Part shown: in pieces, positions 16,951-25,463 of the stretch
Position numbering within the stretch: the first letter of the stretch is position 1
Layout: the number at the start of each line of letters is the position of its first letter
From: Teretinema sp964641135
GTDB lineage: Bacteria > Spirochaetota > Spirochaetia > Treponematales > Treponemataceae
Direction: 5' to 3'
Length of the DNA: 64,000 nt
Assembly (NCBI GenBank): GCA_964641135.1
Contig: CAZXJV010000003.1
Span: 1-64,000, forward strand
Position numbers and translations under genes: made by a program
Notes under the pieces: generated by a model
The model's database searches: none
Told to the model about the DNA's origin: nothing
What the model saw: only the letters and a program-made list of their open reading frames with translations

Positions 16951-18210
16951 TCATGTTTCAGTCAGTTTGATAACCTTCCTGTTAAGGATGAATATGGCAG
17001 TGACAAGAACCATGACTGTCCAGGGCAGGATTTCAAGCGTGGTATATCGTGCTGCCATACCAAAAGCAGCCGGCAGGAATGCTCCTCCCAGGCAGGCAGC
17101 CCCAACCTGGTAACCCATAACTCGCTCTGCCTTTCCCGGCCGGAATCGTCGCGGGGTTTCATGGCTGGTACACGGATACACCGGAGCAAAACCGGTTCCG
17201 ATCAGAATAACAGCAAGGGCATTGAACCATTCCGGCAGAGCCGGTATCCGGAAAGGCAGGAGCAGCAACATGAGGCCGAAAAAGGCAACAGAAAGCCCCA
17301 GCCGGATCATCAGTTTGTTTCCCAACCGGTTGACGACCATGCCGGTAACAAGCCGGCCGCCAGTTATGGCTCCGTAGTACGCTGCCATCCATATCCCTGC
17401 AGTTACTGCCGATACTCCCCGCGATTCTACAAGCAGGCTGTACCCCCACAGCCCTACAGCGAATTCGCAGGAAACATACAGGGCAAAGATGGCGACCTGT
17501 GCCGCCGCTGCCCTGTTTTCCTTTTTTTGATCGCAGACGGCAGGATGTGTATGTGCCGGTTTTGTCCTGTCATCAGTGCCCGGGTACGCCGGTGCAGTCC
17601 CTGCTGCTGTTTCAGATGCAGGAGATGTTCTGGCAGTCCGTAGTGTATGCACCCGCTGCCACAAGCCCAAGGACAGGAACAACAGAACAGCGACTGATCC
17701 CTGCATCAGTGCCAGGATACGGTATCCTGTTCTCCAGCCCATGCCTGCAGCTATGGCCGCAGTTATTACTGCCGGGCCGGCTGTTGCACCGATTCCCCAA
17801 CAGGAGTGCAGCCAGTTCATGTGACGCGAGGAATAGTGGCTTGCAACATAGCTGTTTAATCCGGCATCGATGGCACCCTGTCCGAATCCCAGTAGTAAAA
17901 CAGCCGGAATAAGAGCGATAAAAACCGGTGCCAGCGAATATCCAAGAAGACCTGCCGCTGTCATCAGGCAGCTGGCAAGTGTCAGTATTCCAATCCCGAA
18001 ACGGGCAGTAAGCCGTGAGCCGAAGATACTGGAAACCGCTGAACAGATCGTGAGTATAATTGTTAGCAGCCCCGCTGCTTCAAGCGGTTTTCCGAAATCC
18101 TGACGCATAAAAGGCCATGCGACCCCGAGGGCTCCATCCGGCAGGCCGAGGCTGATGAATGCAGCATATATTACTGCCAAAAGCATTAAAAGAGTGGCTG
18201 AGTGCTTCAT
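16951..18210 (-). CDS. Major facilitator superfamily transporter
   Basis: The 419-residue protein has about twelve hydrophobic segments in two halves separated by a polar loop (about residues 190-240) rich in Thr, Ala and charged residues. This layout is typical of MFS carriers, with GSRLTARFGIG near residue 65 matching the loop 2-3 motif region. The pattern resembles small-sugar or drug MFS proteins of the fucose-permease type, but the substrate and direction cannot be read. The ATG at 18210 has no Shine-Dalgarno; a promoter-like sequence ends 8 nt upstream. The epimerase gene is divergent. Confidence 0.85.
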   Translation of the reverse strand: MKHSATLLMLLAVIYAAFISLGLPDGALGVAWPFMRQDFGKPLEAAGLLTIILTICSAVSSIFGSRLTARFGIGILTLASCLMTAAGLLGYSLAPVFIALIPAVLLLGFGQGAIDAGLNSYVASHYSSRHMNWLHSCWGIGATAGPAVITAAIAAGMGWRTGYRILALMQGSVAVLLFLSLGLWQRVHTLRTARTSPASETAAGTAPAYPGTDDRTKPAHTHPAVCDQKKENRAAAAQVAIFALYVSCEFAVGLWGYSLLVESRGVSAVTAGIWMAAYYGAITGGRLVTGMVVNRLGNKLMIRLGLSVAFFGLMLLLLPFRIPALPEWFNALAVILIGTGFAPVYPCTSHETPRRFRPGKAERVMGYQVGAACLGGAFLPAAFGMAARYTTLEILPWTVMVLVTAIFILNRKVIKLTET

Positions 18211-18218
18211 AATAGTTT

Positions 18219-18247
18219 ATAATGGCAACAAATACCCGTTCTGTCAA
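18219..18247 (-). promoter_or_regulatory. MFS gene promoter, apparently leaderless
   Basis: Minus strand: consensus TTGACA (18247-18242), 17-bp spacer, CATTAT (18224-18219), 8 nt, ATG at 18210. No ribosome-binding site is present. Confidence 0.5.
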
Positions 18248-18306
18248 GATGATTTTGTGCAGCAACGTGCTTGTGCCTGCAGCCGTGTGGACCTGCCCGT
18301 TATCGT

Positions 18307-18334
18307 TTGACATGCAAGGGCAAGACGTTATACT
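18307..18334 (+). promoter_or_regulatory. Promoter of the epimerase gene
   Basis: TTGACA (18307-18312), a 16-bp spacer and TATACT (18329-18334) predict a start near 18341. A strong GAGGAGGGG follows before the ATG at 18355, so this mRNA has a normal short leader. Confidence 0.7.
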
Positions 18335-18354
18335 TGTTTGAGGAGGGGAAGCAG

Positions 18355-19389
18355 ATGAAGGCTTTATTTGTCGGTGGAACGGGTACCATAAGTACCGCCG
18401 TCACAGCCCTGGCGGTTGAGCGGGGCTGGGATTTGACACTTCTTAACCGGGGTACCCGCTCGGAGCGCCTAATCTCCGGGGTGCAATGCCTCACTGCAGA
18501 TATCAATGGCGATGAAGGGGCGGTATCGGCAGTGCTTTCCGGTCACTCCTTCGATGTAGTTGTTGATTTTATCGCCTTTGTTCCCGGTCAACTGGAACGC
18601 GATATACGCCTTTTTTCCGGCAGGACTTCCCAGTTTATCTTTATCAGTTCGGCATCGGCCTATCAAAAGCCGTTGAATCATTATGCAATAACAGAATCAA
18701 CACCTCTTTCCAATCCGTATTGGGAATATTCCAGAAACAAGATCGCCTGTGAAGATATGTTGATGGCGGAGTACCGCCGCAGCGGTTTTCCGGTAACAAT
18801 TGTCCGCCCCAGCCATACATACAGTGAAAACTACCTGCCGGTTGCGGTGCATGGACGTAAGGGTTCCTGGCAGGTTGTTGATCGTATTCTGAAAGGTAAA
18901 CCGGTGCTTGTTCACGGTGACGGTACAAGCCTGTGGACGTTGACTCATTCCAGGGATTTTGCAAAGGGTTTTTTGGGTTTGATGGGCAACCCCCTGGCCA
19001 TCGGGGAAACTGTACATATAACCGGAGATGAAAGCCTGACCTGGAACGGTATCTATGATCGCCTGGGATCCGCTTTGGGGATGCCGTTCAGCAATTATCA
19101 TTTCAGTTCCTATTTTCTTGCCGCCTGTGATCCGGTTTTTGCCGGGACGCTTGGAGGTTATAAGGCCTGGTCGGTGGTTTTTGACAACACAAAATTGAAA
19201 CGCCTGGTTCCGGACTTCGTGCCGGTAATACGGTTTGATCAGGGGGTTCGCGAGTGTGTGCGTTTTATTATGGAAGATCAGCGTTTGCAAACTCCGGATC
19301 CTGACTTTGACCGTTTCTGTGATACTGTAATTGCGGCACTGGAAGGGGCAAAGGCCTCATTTTTTGCAGATACTGCCCACAGGCAGTAA
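18355..19389 (+). CDS. NAD-dependent epimerase/dehydratase (extended SDR family)
   Basis: The 344-residue protein starts with a Rossmann dinucleotide motif (FVGGTGTIS, residues 5-13). It has the SDR catalytic Tyr-Lys pair in YSRNKIACE with an upstream Ser in FIFISSASAYQ. A C-terminal substrate domain follows with IVRPSHTYSENY and HVTGDESLTW-like segments. It probably acts on a nucleotide sugar or another sugar derivative. The start at 18355 has GAGGAGGGG upstream and a good promoter before that. The FHA-GGDEF gene follows after 13 nt and is likely co-transcribed. Confidence 0.88.
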   Translation: MKALFVGGTGTISTAVTALAVERGWDLTLLNRGTRSERLISGVQCLTADINGDEGAVSAVLSGHSFDVVVDFIAFVPGQLERDIRLFSGRTSQFIFISSASAYQKPLNHYAITESTPLSNPYWEYSRNKIACEDMLMAEYRRSGFPVTIVRPSHTYSENYLPVAVHGRKGSWQVVDRILKGKPVLVHGDGTSLWTLTHSRDFAKGFLGLMGNPLAIGETVHITGDESLTWNGIYDRLGSALGMPFSNYHFSSYFLAACDPVFAGTLGGYKAWSVVFDNTKLKRLVPDFVPVIRFDQGVRECVRFIMEDQRLQTPDPDFDRFCDTVIAALEGAKASFFADTAHRQ

Positions 19390-19402
19390 GGGATACCATC
19401 GC

Positions 19403-20323
19403 ATGCGTTTGTACTACCTGCTGTACGAAAACAAAAAACAGGAGCTGGCGCGCAATGCCAGTTATTTGATCGGACGGGGTGAAGAGTGTGATATCCGTCT
19501 CTCCGATGTCACCGTTTCACGGCGCCATGCCCGTCTGTCAGGCGGTCCTGGCGGCTTCCGCATAGAAGATCTTGAAAGCACAAACGGCACCTGGTTGGAT
19601 GGTCAGCGTATTACTACGCAATCTGTTGCTCCTGGGCAGGGGTTCCGTCTGGGAAGCTGCAACCTGCGTCTTGTTGCCCGTGATACGGTTCCCGCAGACC
19701 AGGATGGTTCACCGGCAGATACCATGATCTTTGAACAGCATATCTCGGAAATACTTGCCGAGGTTGAAGGTACAGATCTTGCCCCCCGTGTTCAGGCACT
19801 TAAACAATTTTACAACGCAAAGAGGGAAGATCTTGCACGCATGGCCTTCCGGGACCAGCTCACAGGCCTTTTTAATCGCCGATATTTCGACCGCAGACTT
19901 GATGATGAGTGGGACCGCTCTGTACGATATCAGCGTCCGCTGTCTGTTGTCATGATCGACATCGATCATTTCAAGAAATACAATGACACCTGGGGGCATC
20001 AGAAGGGTGACGAAGTGCTTGCTGCGGTGGCACGTATTCTTGCCGCTACCTGCCGTACCAGCGATGTACTGTGCCGCTACGGCGGTGAAGAGATGGTTTT
20101 TATACTTCCGGAAACCCCCGGTGAAAAAGCCTGTGTTATGGCAGAACTGTGCCGTCAAAGGGTAGCCGGTAATACGGAGCCTGTTGCCGGTTGTGCTGTC
20201 ACAGTAAGTCTTGGTGTTGCAGAGCGGTTATCCAATATGCCAGACAGCGCCTCCCTTCTTAAAGCGGCGGATGCAAATCTGTACAAGGCAAAAGAAGCCG
20301 GACGTAATCGGGTACAGTTCTGA
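19403..20323 (+). CDS. FHA domain-containing diguanylate cyclase
   Basis: The 306-residue cytoplasmic protein has an N-terminal forkhead-associated domain (about residues 15-90: YLIGRGEECDIRLSD, VSRRHARL, STNGTWLDG), which in this family binds phosphothreonine. A helical linker follows, then a GGDEF domain (about 145-305) with the active-site signature YGGEEM and the inhibitory-site RTSD five residues before it. It should make cyclic di-GMP from two GTP, with phosphoprotein binding as likely input and product inhibition possible. It lies 13 nt after the epimerase gene. Confidence 0.93.
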   Translation: MRLYYLLYENKKQELARNASYLIGRGEECDIRLSDVTVSRRHARLSGGPGGFRIEDLESTNGTWLDGQRITTQSVAPGQGFRLGSCNLRLVARDTVPADQDGSPADTMIFEQHISEILAEVEGTDLAPRVQALKQFYNAKREDLARMAFRDQLTGLFNRRYFDRRLDDEWDRSVRYQRPLSVVMIDIDHFKKYNDTWGHQKGDEVLAAVARILAATCRTSDVLCRYGGEEMVFILPETPGEKACVMAELCRQRVAGNTEPVAGCAVTVSLGVAERLSNMPDSASLLKAADANLYKAKEAGRNRVQF

Positions 20324-20338
20324 ACAGTCAGCATCCTG

Positions 20339-21718
20339 TTAGTTCCGATTAACCAGTATTCGGCCCCACACCGGATCAACCGGTATTGGGGTGCTTCTTC
20401 CGTCAGAATGGAATTCACTGCTGTCATTCAGAACATCAACCCACACACCGGAAGAGGGGAGCTCGCAGGCAATGGTGGTATTATCCTGGCTTCCGTTTAT
20501 AATAACAACGCAGCACTGTTGGTCTGTTGTTCGGCTGAATACCAGCTGATCGGCACTTACAGCCAGCTGTTTCCACTGTCCGGTCCGTAATGCCGGGTAA
20601 GCGGCACGCAGAGCGCTCAGCCGCTGAATTACTGCACACAGCTCTCCGCCGGGATATGCCGGTTGCAGTGAGGCATCAAGATGATCGAATCTGCCTGGCT
20701 CGAACAGTGCAGGTCTGAGATCCTTGTCGCTTGCAGGCTTCCGTGAACCGCGGATACCCCATTCGCTTCCGTAATACACAGATGGTATACCGGGCATTGT
20801 AAATAACAGAATGTGCAGGGGAAAGACTGTGTCTGTTCGTGTCAGAACGGACAGGCAGCGTTCAACATCGTGATTGTCCGCGAAATTATACAACAGCATA
20901 TCACGGTATATTCCGTTGCTTCCGAACTGACGGTTCAGGCTCCAGGCAATTTCATGCATATTCCGGTCGTTAAAACTGGACCATAAACCTTTGTATGCTT
21001 CGTAATTTGTTACAGCATCAAGACCGTTCCTGTAAACCCACTCCCTGTAATCCCCGTGAACCACCTCGCCCACAAGCCAAAAATCAGGTTTCAGGGAGGC
21101 ACAAAACGCAGCAAGGTCCTCCCTGAAACCTTTGTCCAGAACATCGGCTGCATCAAGACGCAGGCCGTCAATACCGAACTCTTCCATCCAGAACTTTACC
21201 GCCTGAAACAGATGTTCTTTGACCTCGGGGCAAGCGGTATTCAGCTTTGCAAGATCATAGTTTCCCGCCCAGCCCTGATAACTGAAACTGTCACCTGCAG
21301 GACTGTGCCGGGAAAAGTCGACGTCCATGTACCAGGTGCGGTATCGTGAACCTGCACCCTGCTGCTGGATATCTTTGAACGCAAAGAAATCCCTCCCAGT
21401 ATGATTCAGGACCGCATCCAGGACTACCGCAATGCCGGCTTCGTGACATGCATGCACAAGAGTCTGTAAATCACTATTGTTTCCCAGCCGACGGTCAACA
21501 GTAAAGTAATCCGCAGTATCATAGCCGTGGGCTGTCGATTCAAAAACAGGTCCAAGATACAGGGCGTTTATGCCGATTCCCCTCATATGGGGTATCCACC
21601 TGATCAACGTCGTCAGCGGTCGCTGCGGCGTACAGTGCGGGTGGTTACGCGTTTCGGCTCCAAGCATACCGAGGGGGTAGATGTGGTAAAATACACGGGT
21701 GTCGATGCTCTGTTTCAT
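20339..21718 (-). CDS. Alpha-amylase family (GH13) glycoside hydrolase, cytoplasmic
   Basis: The 459-residue protein has no signal peptide and shows the four GH13 regions: VVLDAVLNHTGRDF (region I), GLRLDAADVLDK with the catalytic nucleophile Asp (II), FWLVGEVVHGD with the acid/base Glu (III) and NFADNHDVE with the transition-state Asp (IV). A C-terminal beta domain follows from about 375. It probably cleaves maltodextrin-type alpha-glucans inside the cell. AAGGAAGG precedes the ATG. Three palindromic operator-like sites lie in the 240 nt between this gene and tetR, so it is the likely target of that repressor. Confidence 0.92.
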   Translation of the reverse strand: MKQSIDTRVFYHIYPLGMLGAETRNHPHCTPQRPLTTLIRWIPHMRGIGINALYLGPVFESTAHGYDTADYFTVDRRLGNNSDLQTLVHACHEAGIAVVLDAVLNHTGRDFFAFKDIQQQGAGSRYRTWYMDVDFSRHSPAGDSFSYQGWAGNYDLAKLNTACPEVKEHLFQAVKFWMEEFGIDGLRLDAADVLDKGFREDLAAFCASLKPDFWLVGEVVHGDYREWVYRNGLDAVTNYEAYKGLWSSFNDRNMHEIAWSLNRQFGSNGIYRDMLLYNFADNHDVERCLSVLTRTDTVFPLHILLFTMPGIPSVYYGSEWGIRGSRKPASDKDLRPALFEPGRFDHLDASLQPAYPGGELCAVIQRLSALRAAYPALRTGQWKQLAVSADQLVFSRTTDQQCCVVIINGSQDNTTIACELPSSGVWVDVLNDSSEFHSDGRSTPIPVDPVWGRILVNRN

Positions 21719-21779
21719 GATTCTTCCTTCCTTGTACTCACCCGTTCGGGCGGTGCAAGCTGTATTGTTGTATGTGAAT

Positions 21780-21868
21780 ATACCTACCGGTCGGTATATT
21801 AAGCTGGTGGTTTGTATACCTACCGGTAGGTATACACTTTTGATTCACCTTGTACCTACCGGTAGGTA
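21780..21868. promoter_or_regulatory. Three palindromic operator-like sites upstream of the amylase gene
   Basis: Site 1 is ATACCTACCGGTCGGTAT (21780-21797). Site 2 is a perfect 22-bp palindrome at 21814-21835 centred on ACCGGT. Site 3 is TACCTACCGGTAGGTA (21853-21868). Site centres are about 36 bp apart. They resemble the sites in front of tetR and sit where a regulator could control the amylase promoter. I could not identify that promoter with confidence. Confidence 0.75.
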
Positions 21869-21960
21869 TAAAGCATTGTCCAACAGGGTGCAGATAAACC
21901 CGGGGTTCCCGGAAGCCTGTTACATATGGATCGGGCAGGTCTTTCTGCTACAGGGGGCCT

Positions 21961-22539
21961 CTACAGTATGCCGTGCATATACTGATGAATTACTCTTCGG
22001 ATTCCTTCATCGGTTGGCTGAAACTGCCCGTTGATCACCGCCAGTGATCGATTATCCATAAGGCCCAAAAAGGTTTGAGCGCAAAGAGCTTCATGGCCGC
22101 GTATATTGCCCATTTCGGGTAGACAGGCACAGAATAACTCATCGATACGGCCGTACAGTGCTTCTGCCAAAGCAGAAAAGGCACGGTGCCCTTCGTTGTC
22201 CGGAGCAGCCGCAGAAAGAGCCAAATATAAACGAACAAAGTGTGGTTCGCGTATTGCCTGCTCCATCGCGGTTCTCATCAGATTCAGAAGGTTAATTGTC
22301 AAATCACGCTGATAACTGGCTGCTTCGGTAATACGGGCATAATAGGGAGAGCCGATATCGGCTACAATGGCGTTAAGTATTCCGTTTTTACTGCCGAACC
22401 AATGGTACAACGTTGGTTTTGTTATTCCTGCTGATTCGCAAATTTCCTGTACCCCGACAGCTTCATAGCCGCGAAGTGCAAATAGAGTCAAAGCCTCTCG
22501 AAGAATTACTTCCCGGTTTCCGCTTGTTTCTGTATTCAT
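21961..22539 (-). CDS. TetR/AcrR-family transcriptional regulator
   Basis: The 192-residue protein has an N-terminal TetR DNA-binding domain (about residues 8-55) with the HTH ALRGYEAVGVQEICESAGIT and KPTLYHWFGSKNGIL. A helical ligand-binding domain follows. The ATG at 22539 gives normal family length; longer in-frame versions would translate through the operator palindromes. No Shine-Dalgarno precedes it; the mRNA appears to start at the ATG. One operator lies in its own promoter, so it should repress itself, and related sites lie before the amylase gene downstream. Confidence 0.9.
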   Translation of the reverse strand: MNTETSGNREVILREALTLFALRGYEAVGVQEICESAGITKPTLYHWFGSKNGILNAIVADIGSPYYARITEAASYQRDLTINLLNLMRTAMEQAIREPHFVRLYLALSAAAPDNEGHRAFSALAEALYGRIDELFCACLPEMGNIRGHEALCAQTFLGLMDNRSLAVINGQFQPTDEGIRRVIHQYMHGIL

Positions 22540-22545
22540 GGTTGC

Positions 22546-22574
22546 AGTATACCGTTCGGTATAGTCAATGTCAA
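22546..22574 (-). promoter_or_regulatory. tetR promoter with internal operator, leaderless
   Basis: Minus strand: consensus TTGACA (22574-22569), 17-bp spacer, TATACT (22551-22546), then 6 nt to the tetR ATG. The palindrome at 22548-22563 fills the spacer and overlaps the -10 box, as expected for autorepression. Confidence 0.75.
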
Positions 22575-22661
22575 GCAGTATACTGATCGGTATATAATAA
22601 TTGTTGTGTACATACCGGTCGGTATGCAACTGAACTATTAATACTACACACCGGTCGGTAT
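22548..22661. promoter_or_regulatory. Four palindromic operator-like sites upstream of tetR
   Basis: Sites are TATACCGTTCGGTATA (22548-22563), ATACTGATCGGTAT (22580-22593), ATACCGGTCGGTAT (22612-22625) and ACACCGGTCGGTAT (22648-22661). Consensus is ATACCGGTCGGTAT. Centres are 31, 32 and 36 bp apart, close to three helical turns. Confidence 0.78.
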
Positions 22662-22663
22662 AC

Positions 22664-22697
22664 AACAAAAAACCCGGCGGGGAGGAATCCGCCGGGT
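22664..22697 (-). terminator. Intrinsic terminator of asnB
   Basis: Minus strand: ACCCGGCGG (22697-22689) pairs with CCGCCGGGT (22680-22672) over an 8-nt loop and is followed by six Ts. It separates asnB from tetR. Confidence 0.9.
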
Positions 22698-22715
22698 GAG
22701 TGAAGTGATGTCTTT

Positions 22716-24404
22716 TTAATATGATTGTTCATGAACTCCTGCGACAGCACGGCCTGAAGGATCGTTCATGTTCCTGAACGCAGCATCCCATTCAAGGGCC
22801 TTTGCTGTACTGCAGGCTACGCTCGCTTCATAAGGAACAGTACGAGCCGCGCTTGCAGACGGAAAGCACTCTTCAAAAATGGTTCGGTAGTAATACTGTT
22901 CCTTTGTCATGGGAGGGTTGACCGGGAACCGGTCTGCTGCCCGGGCAAACTGGCTGTCCGGAACTTTTTCTTCACACAAAGCTTTGAGCGAGTCTATCCA
23001 GCTGTAGCCAACTCCGTCCGAGAACTGTTCCTTCTGGCGCCACAGGATATCGGCCGGCAACAGATCCTTAAAAGCTTCACGCAAAACCCATTTTTCTATC
23101 CGTTTACTGCCACTGTGGCGGACTCCTGCTTCGCCTGACAGTTTATCTGCCGGATCAATCGTCATTGCTACATCAATGAATTCTTTATCAAGGAAGGGTA
23201 CCCGTCCTTCAACCCCCCATGCGGCCAGGGATTTATTCGCCCTCAAACAATCATATAAATGCAGTTTCGAAAGTTTGCGTACAGTTTCTTCGTGCAGTTC
23301 TTTAGCATCGGGGGCTTTATGGAAATACAGGTAGCCCCCGAATAACTCATCGGAGCCCTCTCCTGAAAGCACCATCTTGATTCCCATTGCCTTGATCGCC
23401 CGTGACAGCAGATACATTGGTGTACTGGCTCTGATGGTTGTAATATCATAGGTTTCCAGGTGGTAGATCACATCCCGGATTGCATCAAGCCCTTCCTGTA
23501 CGGTGAAGTGGATCTCATGGTGTACCGTCCCGATATGATCGGCAGCTTTTTGGGCTGCGGCCAGGTCTGGCGAACCGGCAAGGCCGACAGCAAAAGAATG
23601 CAGGCGCGGCCACCATGCTCCCTGTGTATCGTCAGATTCAATACGCTTGTCGGCGAATTTTTGGGTTATGGTTGCGATGAGCGATGAATCAAGCCCGCCG
23701 GACAACAGAACCCCATAGGGTACGTCGCTCATCAATTGACGTTTAACTGCCGATTCCAGGGCTGCACGCAGGGCTGCCAGGTTTGTTTTCGCACCCTGAA
23801 CTCCGGACCACTCCATCCAGTCCCGTTTATACCATGTACGTTCCTTTTTTTCCGGACTGTACAACAGGTTGCCTGGCTGAAAACTGCGAATTTCTGTACA
23901 AACGCCCTCAAGGGCTTTCATCTCGCTGGCTACATAATAGCGGCCCTCGGTATCCCATCCCTGATACAGGGGGATAATTCCAATATGATCCCTTGCAACA
24001 AGATAGCAATCCTTTTCAATATCATAGAGGGCAAACGCAAAAATACCGTTCAAGTCTTCCAGAAGTTCCGGCCCTTTATCCCGGTACAGTGCCAGAATAA
24101 CTTCACAGTCAGATTGTGTTAAAAAATCATACCGTCCTGCATACCGTTCACGAATTTCGCGGTGGTTGTATATTTCGCCGTTAACAGCAAGCACGAGTTT
24201 ACCGTCCTTGCTGAACAGGGGCTGTTTTCCCGAAAGAGGGTCCACTATGGCCAGACGCTCGTGGGCGAGCATGGCATGGTCTCCCGACCAGATACCTGAC
24301 CAGTCCGGTCCTCGATGACGCAAACTTTTGGCCATTTTCAGAATTTGATTCCGGAATGGTTCCGTTGTCTGCTTGATCTCAAAGGCACCTACAATTCCGC
24401 ACAT
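22716..24404 (-). CDS. asnB: Asparagine synthase B (glutamine-hydrolysing)
   Basis: AsnB makes asparagine from aspartate, ATP and glutamine. The 562-residue protein has the N-terminal glutaminase domain with catalytic Cys2 (MCGIVGAF), RHRGPDWSG and NGEIYNH. The C-terminal synthetase domain carries the PP-loop LLSGGLDSSLIA near 233 and GEGSDELFGGYLY. Length and local sequence (WWPRLHSFAVGL, TTIRASTPMYLLSR) are very like the E. coli type, so transfer from a distant lineage is possible but unproven. AGGAGG precedes the ATG. Its leader contains a strong terminator-like hairpin, suggesting attenuation. Confidence 0.97.
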   Translation of the reverse strand: MCGIVGAFEIKQTTEPFRNQILKMAKSLRHRGPDWSGIWSGDHAMLAHERLAIVDPLSGKQPLFSKDGKLVLAVNGEIYNHREIRERYAGRYDFLTQSDCEVILALYRDKGPELLEDLNGIFAFALYDIEKDCYLVARDHIGIIPLYQGWDTEGRYYVASEMKALEGVCTEIRSFQPGNLLYSPEKKERTWYKRDWMEWSGVQGAKTNLAALRAALESAVKRQLMSDVPYGVLLSGGLDSSLIATITQKFADKRIESDDTQGAWWPRLHSFAVGLAGSPDLAAAQKAADHIGTVHHEIHFTVQEGLDAIRDVIYHLETYDITTIRASTPMYLLSRAIKAMGIKMVLSGEGSDELFGGYLYFHKAPDAKELHEETVRKLSKLHLYDCLRANKSLAAWGVEGRVPFLDKEFIDVAMTIDPADKLSGEAGVRHSGSKRIEKWVLREAFKDLLPADILWRQKEQFSDGVGYSWIDSLKALCEEKVPDSQFARAADRFPVNPPMTKEQYYYRTIFEECFPSASAARTVPYEASVACSTAKALEWDAAFRNMNDPSGRAVAGVHEQSY

Positions 24405-24412
24405 GGTCCATT

Positions 24413-24467
24413 CCTCCTGGCATTCTGTAAAGGAGACCTCAAAAACTTCAGTTTCCGGAGGTCCCCT
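24413..24467 (-). promoter_or_regulatory. Second hairpin in the asnB leader
   Basis: On the minus strand GGGGACCTC (about 24467-24459) can pair with GAGGTCTCC (about 24441-24433), one pair being G-U, over a 17-nt loop. The asnB ribosome-binding site follows directly. It contains TCCGGA, also present in the terminator stem upstream, so the two structures might interact. Confidence 0.45.
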
Positions 24468-24474
24468 GAAATCT

Positions 24475-24528
24475 ATACAAAAAGGGCTTCCGGACGTGCG
24501 TCATTCACTGACGCACGTCCGGAAGCCC
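24475..24528 (-). terminator. Terminator/attenuator-like hairpin in the asnB leader
   Basis: A perfect 20-bp stem (24528-24509 with 24503-24484) with a 5-nt loop is followed on the minus strand by TTTTTG. It lies between a promoter-like sequence and asnB, so it could act as an attenuator. It could also stop transcripts arriving from carB across the convergent gene at 24695. Confidence 0.82.
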
Positions 24529-24552
24529 CGTTGCTTCTCTGCGACTCCCCTG

Positions 24553-24581
24553 ATACTAACCCAGCTGAAAAAAAGAATCAA
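24553..24581 (-). promoter_or_regulatory. Possible asnB promoter upstream of the leader hairpin
   Basis: Minus strand: TTGATT (24581-24576), 17-bp spacer, TAGTAT (24558-24553). Both boxes match consensus at 4 of 6. Transcription would start near 24546, about 18 nt before the large hairpin. Confidence 0.45.
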
Positions 24582-24648
24582 GCTATAGTTGTATAAATAT
24601 ACACAAAAAATGCATGAAAATCGATTGTATTGAGCGGGAACCGCACAT

Positions 24649-24677
24649 TTGACAGGCATGTGCGCAGATGTAATACT
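24649..24677 (+). promoter_or_regulatory. Promoter of the periplasmic binding protein gene
   Basis: TTGACA (24649-24654) and TAATACT (24671-24677), with a 16-17-bp spacer, predict a start near 24683. AGAGAGGA follows before the ATG at 24695. Confidence 0.6.
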
Positions 24678-24694
24678 GTCTGAGAGAGGACGTA

Positions 24695-25456
24695 ATGAAA
24701 CAGCTGCCTGTTATAGTTAGTCTTATATGCCTGTGCTGTGTACATGCAGAAACGATCATGTTGCTCGCACCGGATTATCCTCCATTTACACCCCACGGAG
24801 GCCGCCCGGGCATCTGGTGCGAGCTGGTTAGTGAAGCCTATGCCCTGGAAGGTATTACAGTGCAGTGGACGGTATATCCCATTCAGCGGGGCAATCTTAT
24901 GGTAAGCCGTGGTGAGTCTCTTGCTATCGTTAACAGTGAAATTGCGTTTGATGATACAAGTTCTGTTTTTATGCCGACAGCCTCTTTCTTTTATGTAGAT
25001 GTAGGGGTTTTTTTTAAGGGATCCCGGTTACCGGACTCTTTTCGTGTAGACCATCCCGGCCAGCTTTCTGCCTGGAGGGTAGGGGGGCTGCGTGGCACCG
25101 GTTCTATCCAGGTTATGCGAACACATAATGTACCTATCGAGATTTCCGACACAATTGAATCCATGACCCTGAAGCTTTCGGTAGACCGTCTGGATATGAT
25201 GCTTCTTGGTGATCTGACCGGCCTTGATGCTCTGCATACCTACCTTCCGTCCGTACATCAATCATACAGATATGCTTCGGTATATCAGTCGCCGATCAAT
25301 CTGATTTTTTCCCGCACTTTTCCGGATTCCCGGCGCTATGCCGACTTCTGGGCAAGCGGATTGTCCAAACTTCGCAGCAGCGGCAGGTATCTGGAGATTA
25401 TCGGGTCATATTATCCTGACGGTAAAATCAATCCAATGGTCCTGATCAGGCCGTAA
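24695..25456 (+). CDS. Periplasmic solute-binding protein, family 3-like, orphan
   Basis: The 253-residue protein has a signal peptide (LPVIVSLICLCCVHA, cleaved at about residue 18). A type-II solute-binding fold follows with the typical start LLAPDYPPFTP and a short total length, as in the amino-acid-binding family 3 proteins. No permease or ATPase lies nearby, so it may serve a distant transporter or act as a sensor component. The stop is 7 nt from the convergent carB stop. No terminator lies between them, so carB transcripts may run antisense through this gene. Confidence 0.8.
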   Translation: MKQLPVIVSLICLCCVHAETIMLLAPDYPPFTPHGGRPGIWCELVSEAYALEGITVQWTVYPIQRGNLMVSRGESLAIVNSEIAFDDTSSVFMPTASFFYVDVGVFFKGSRLPDSFRVDHPGQLSAWRVGGLRGTGSIQVMRTHNVPIEISDTIESMTLKLSVDRLDMMLLGDLTGLDALHTYLPSVHQSYRYASVYQSPINLIFSRTFPDSRRYADFWASGLSKLRSSGRYLEIIGSYYPDGKINPMVLIRP

Positions 25457-25463
25457 ACCCTGA

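Noticed and set aside
16924..17643. Plus-strand open frame of 239 codons opposite the MFS gene
   Set aside because: The opposite strand encodes a clear 12-helix transporter. This frame is rich in Cys, Ser and Arg without any domain.
22540..22668. N-terminal extension of tetR to 22668
   Set aside because: The added 43 residues would be translated from the operator palindromes and tetR promoter, have no family match, and lie upstream of the predicted transcript start.
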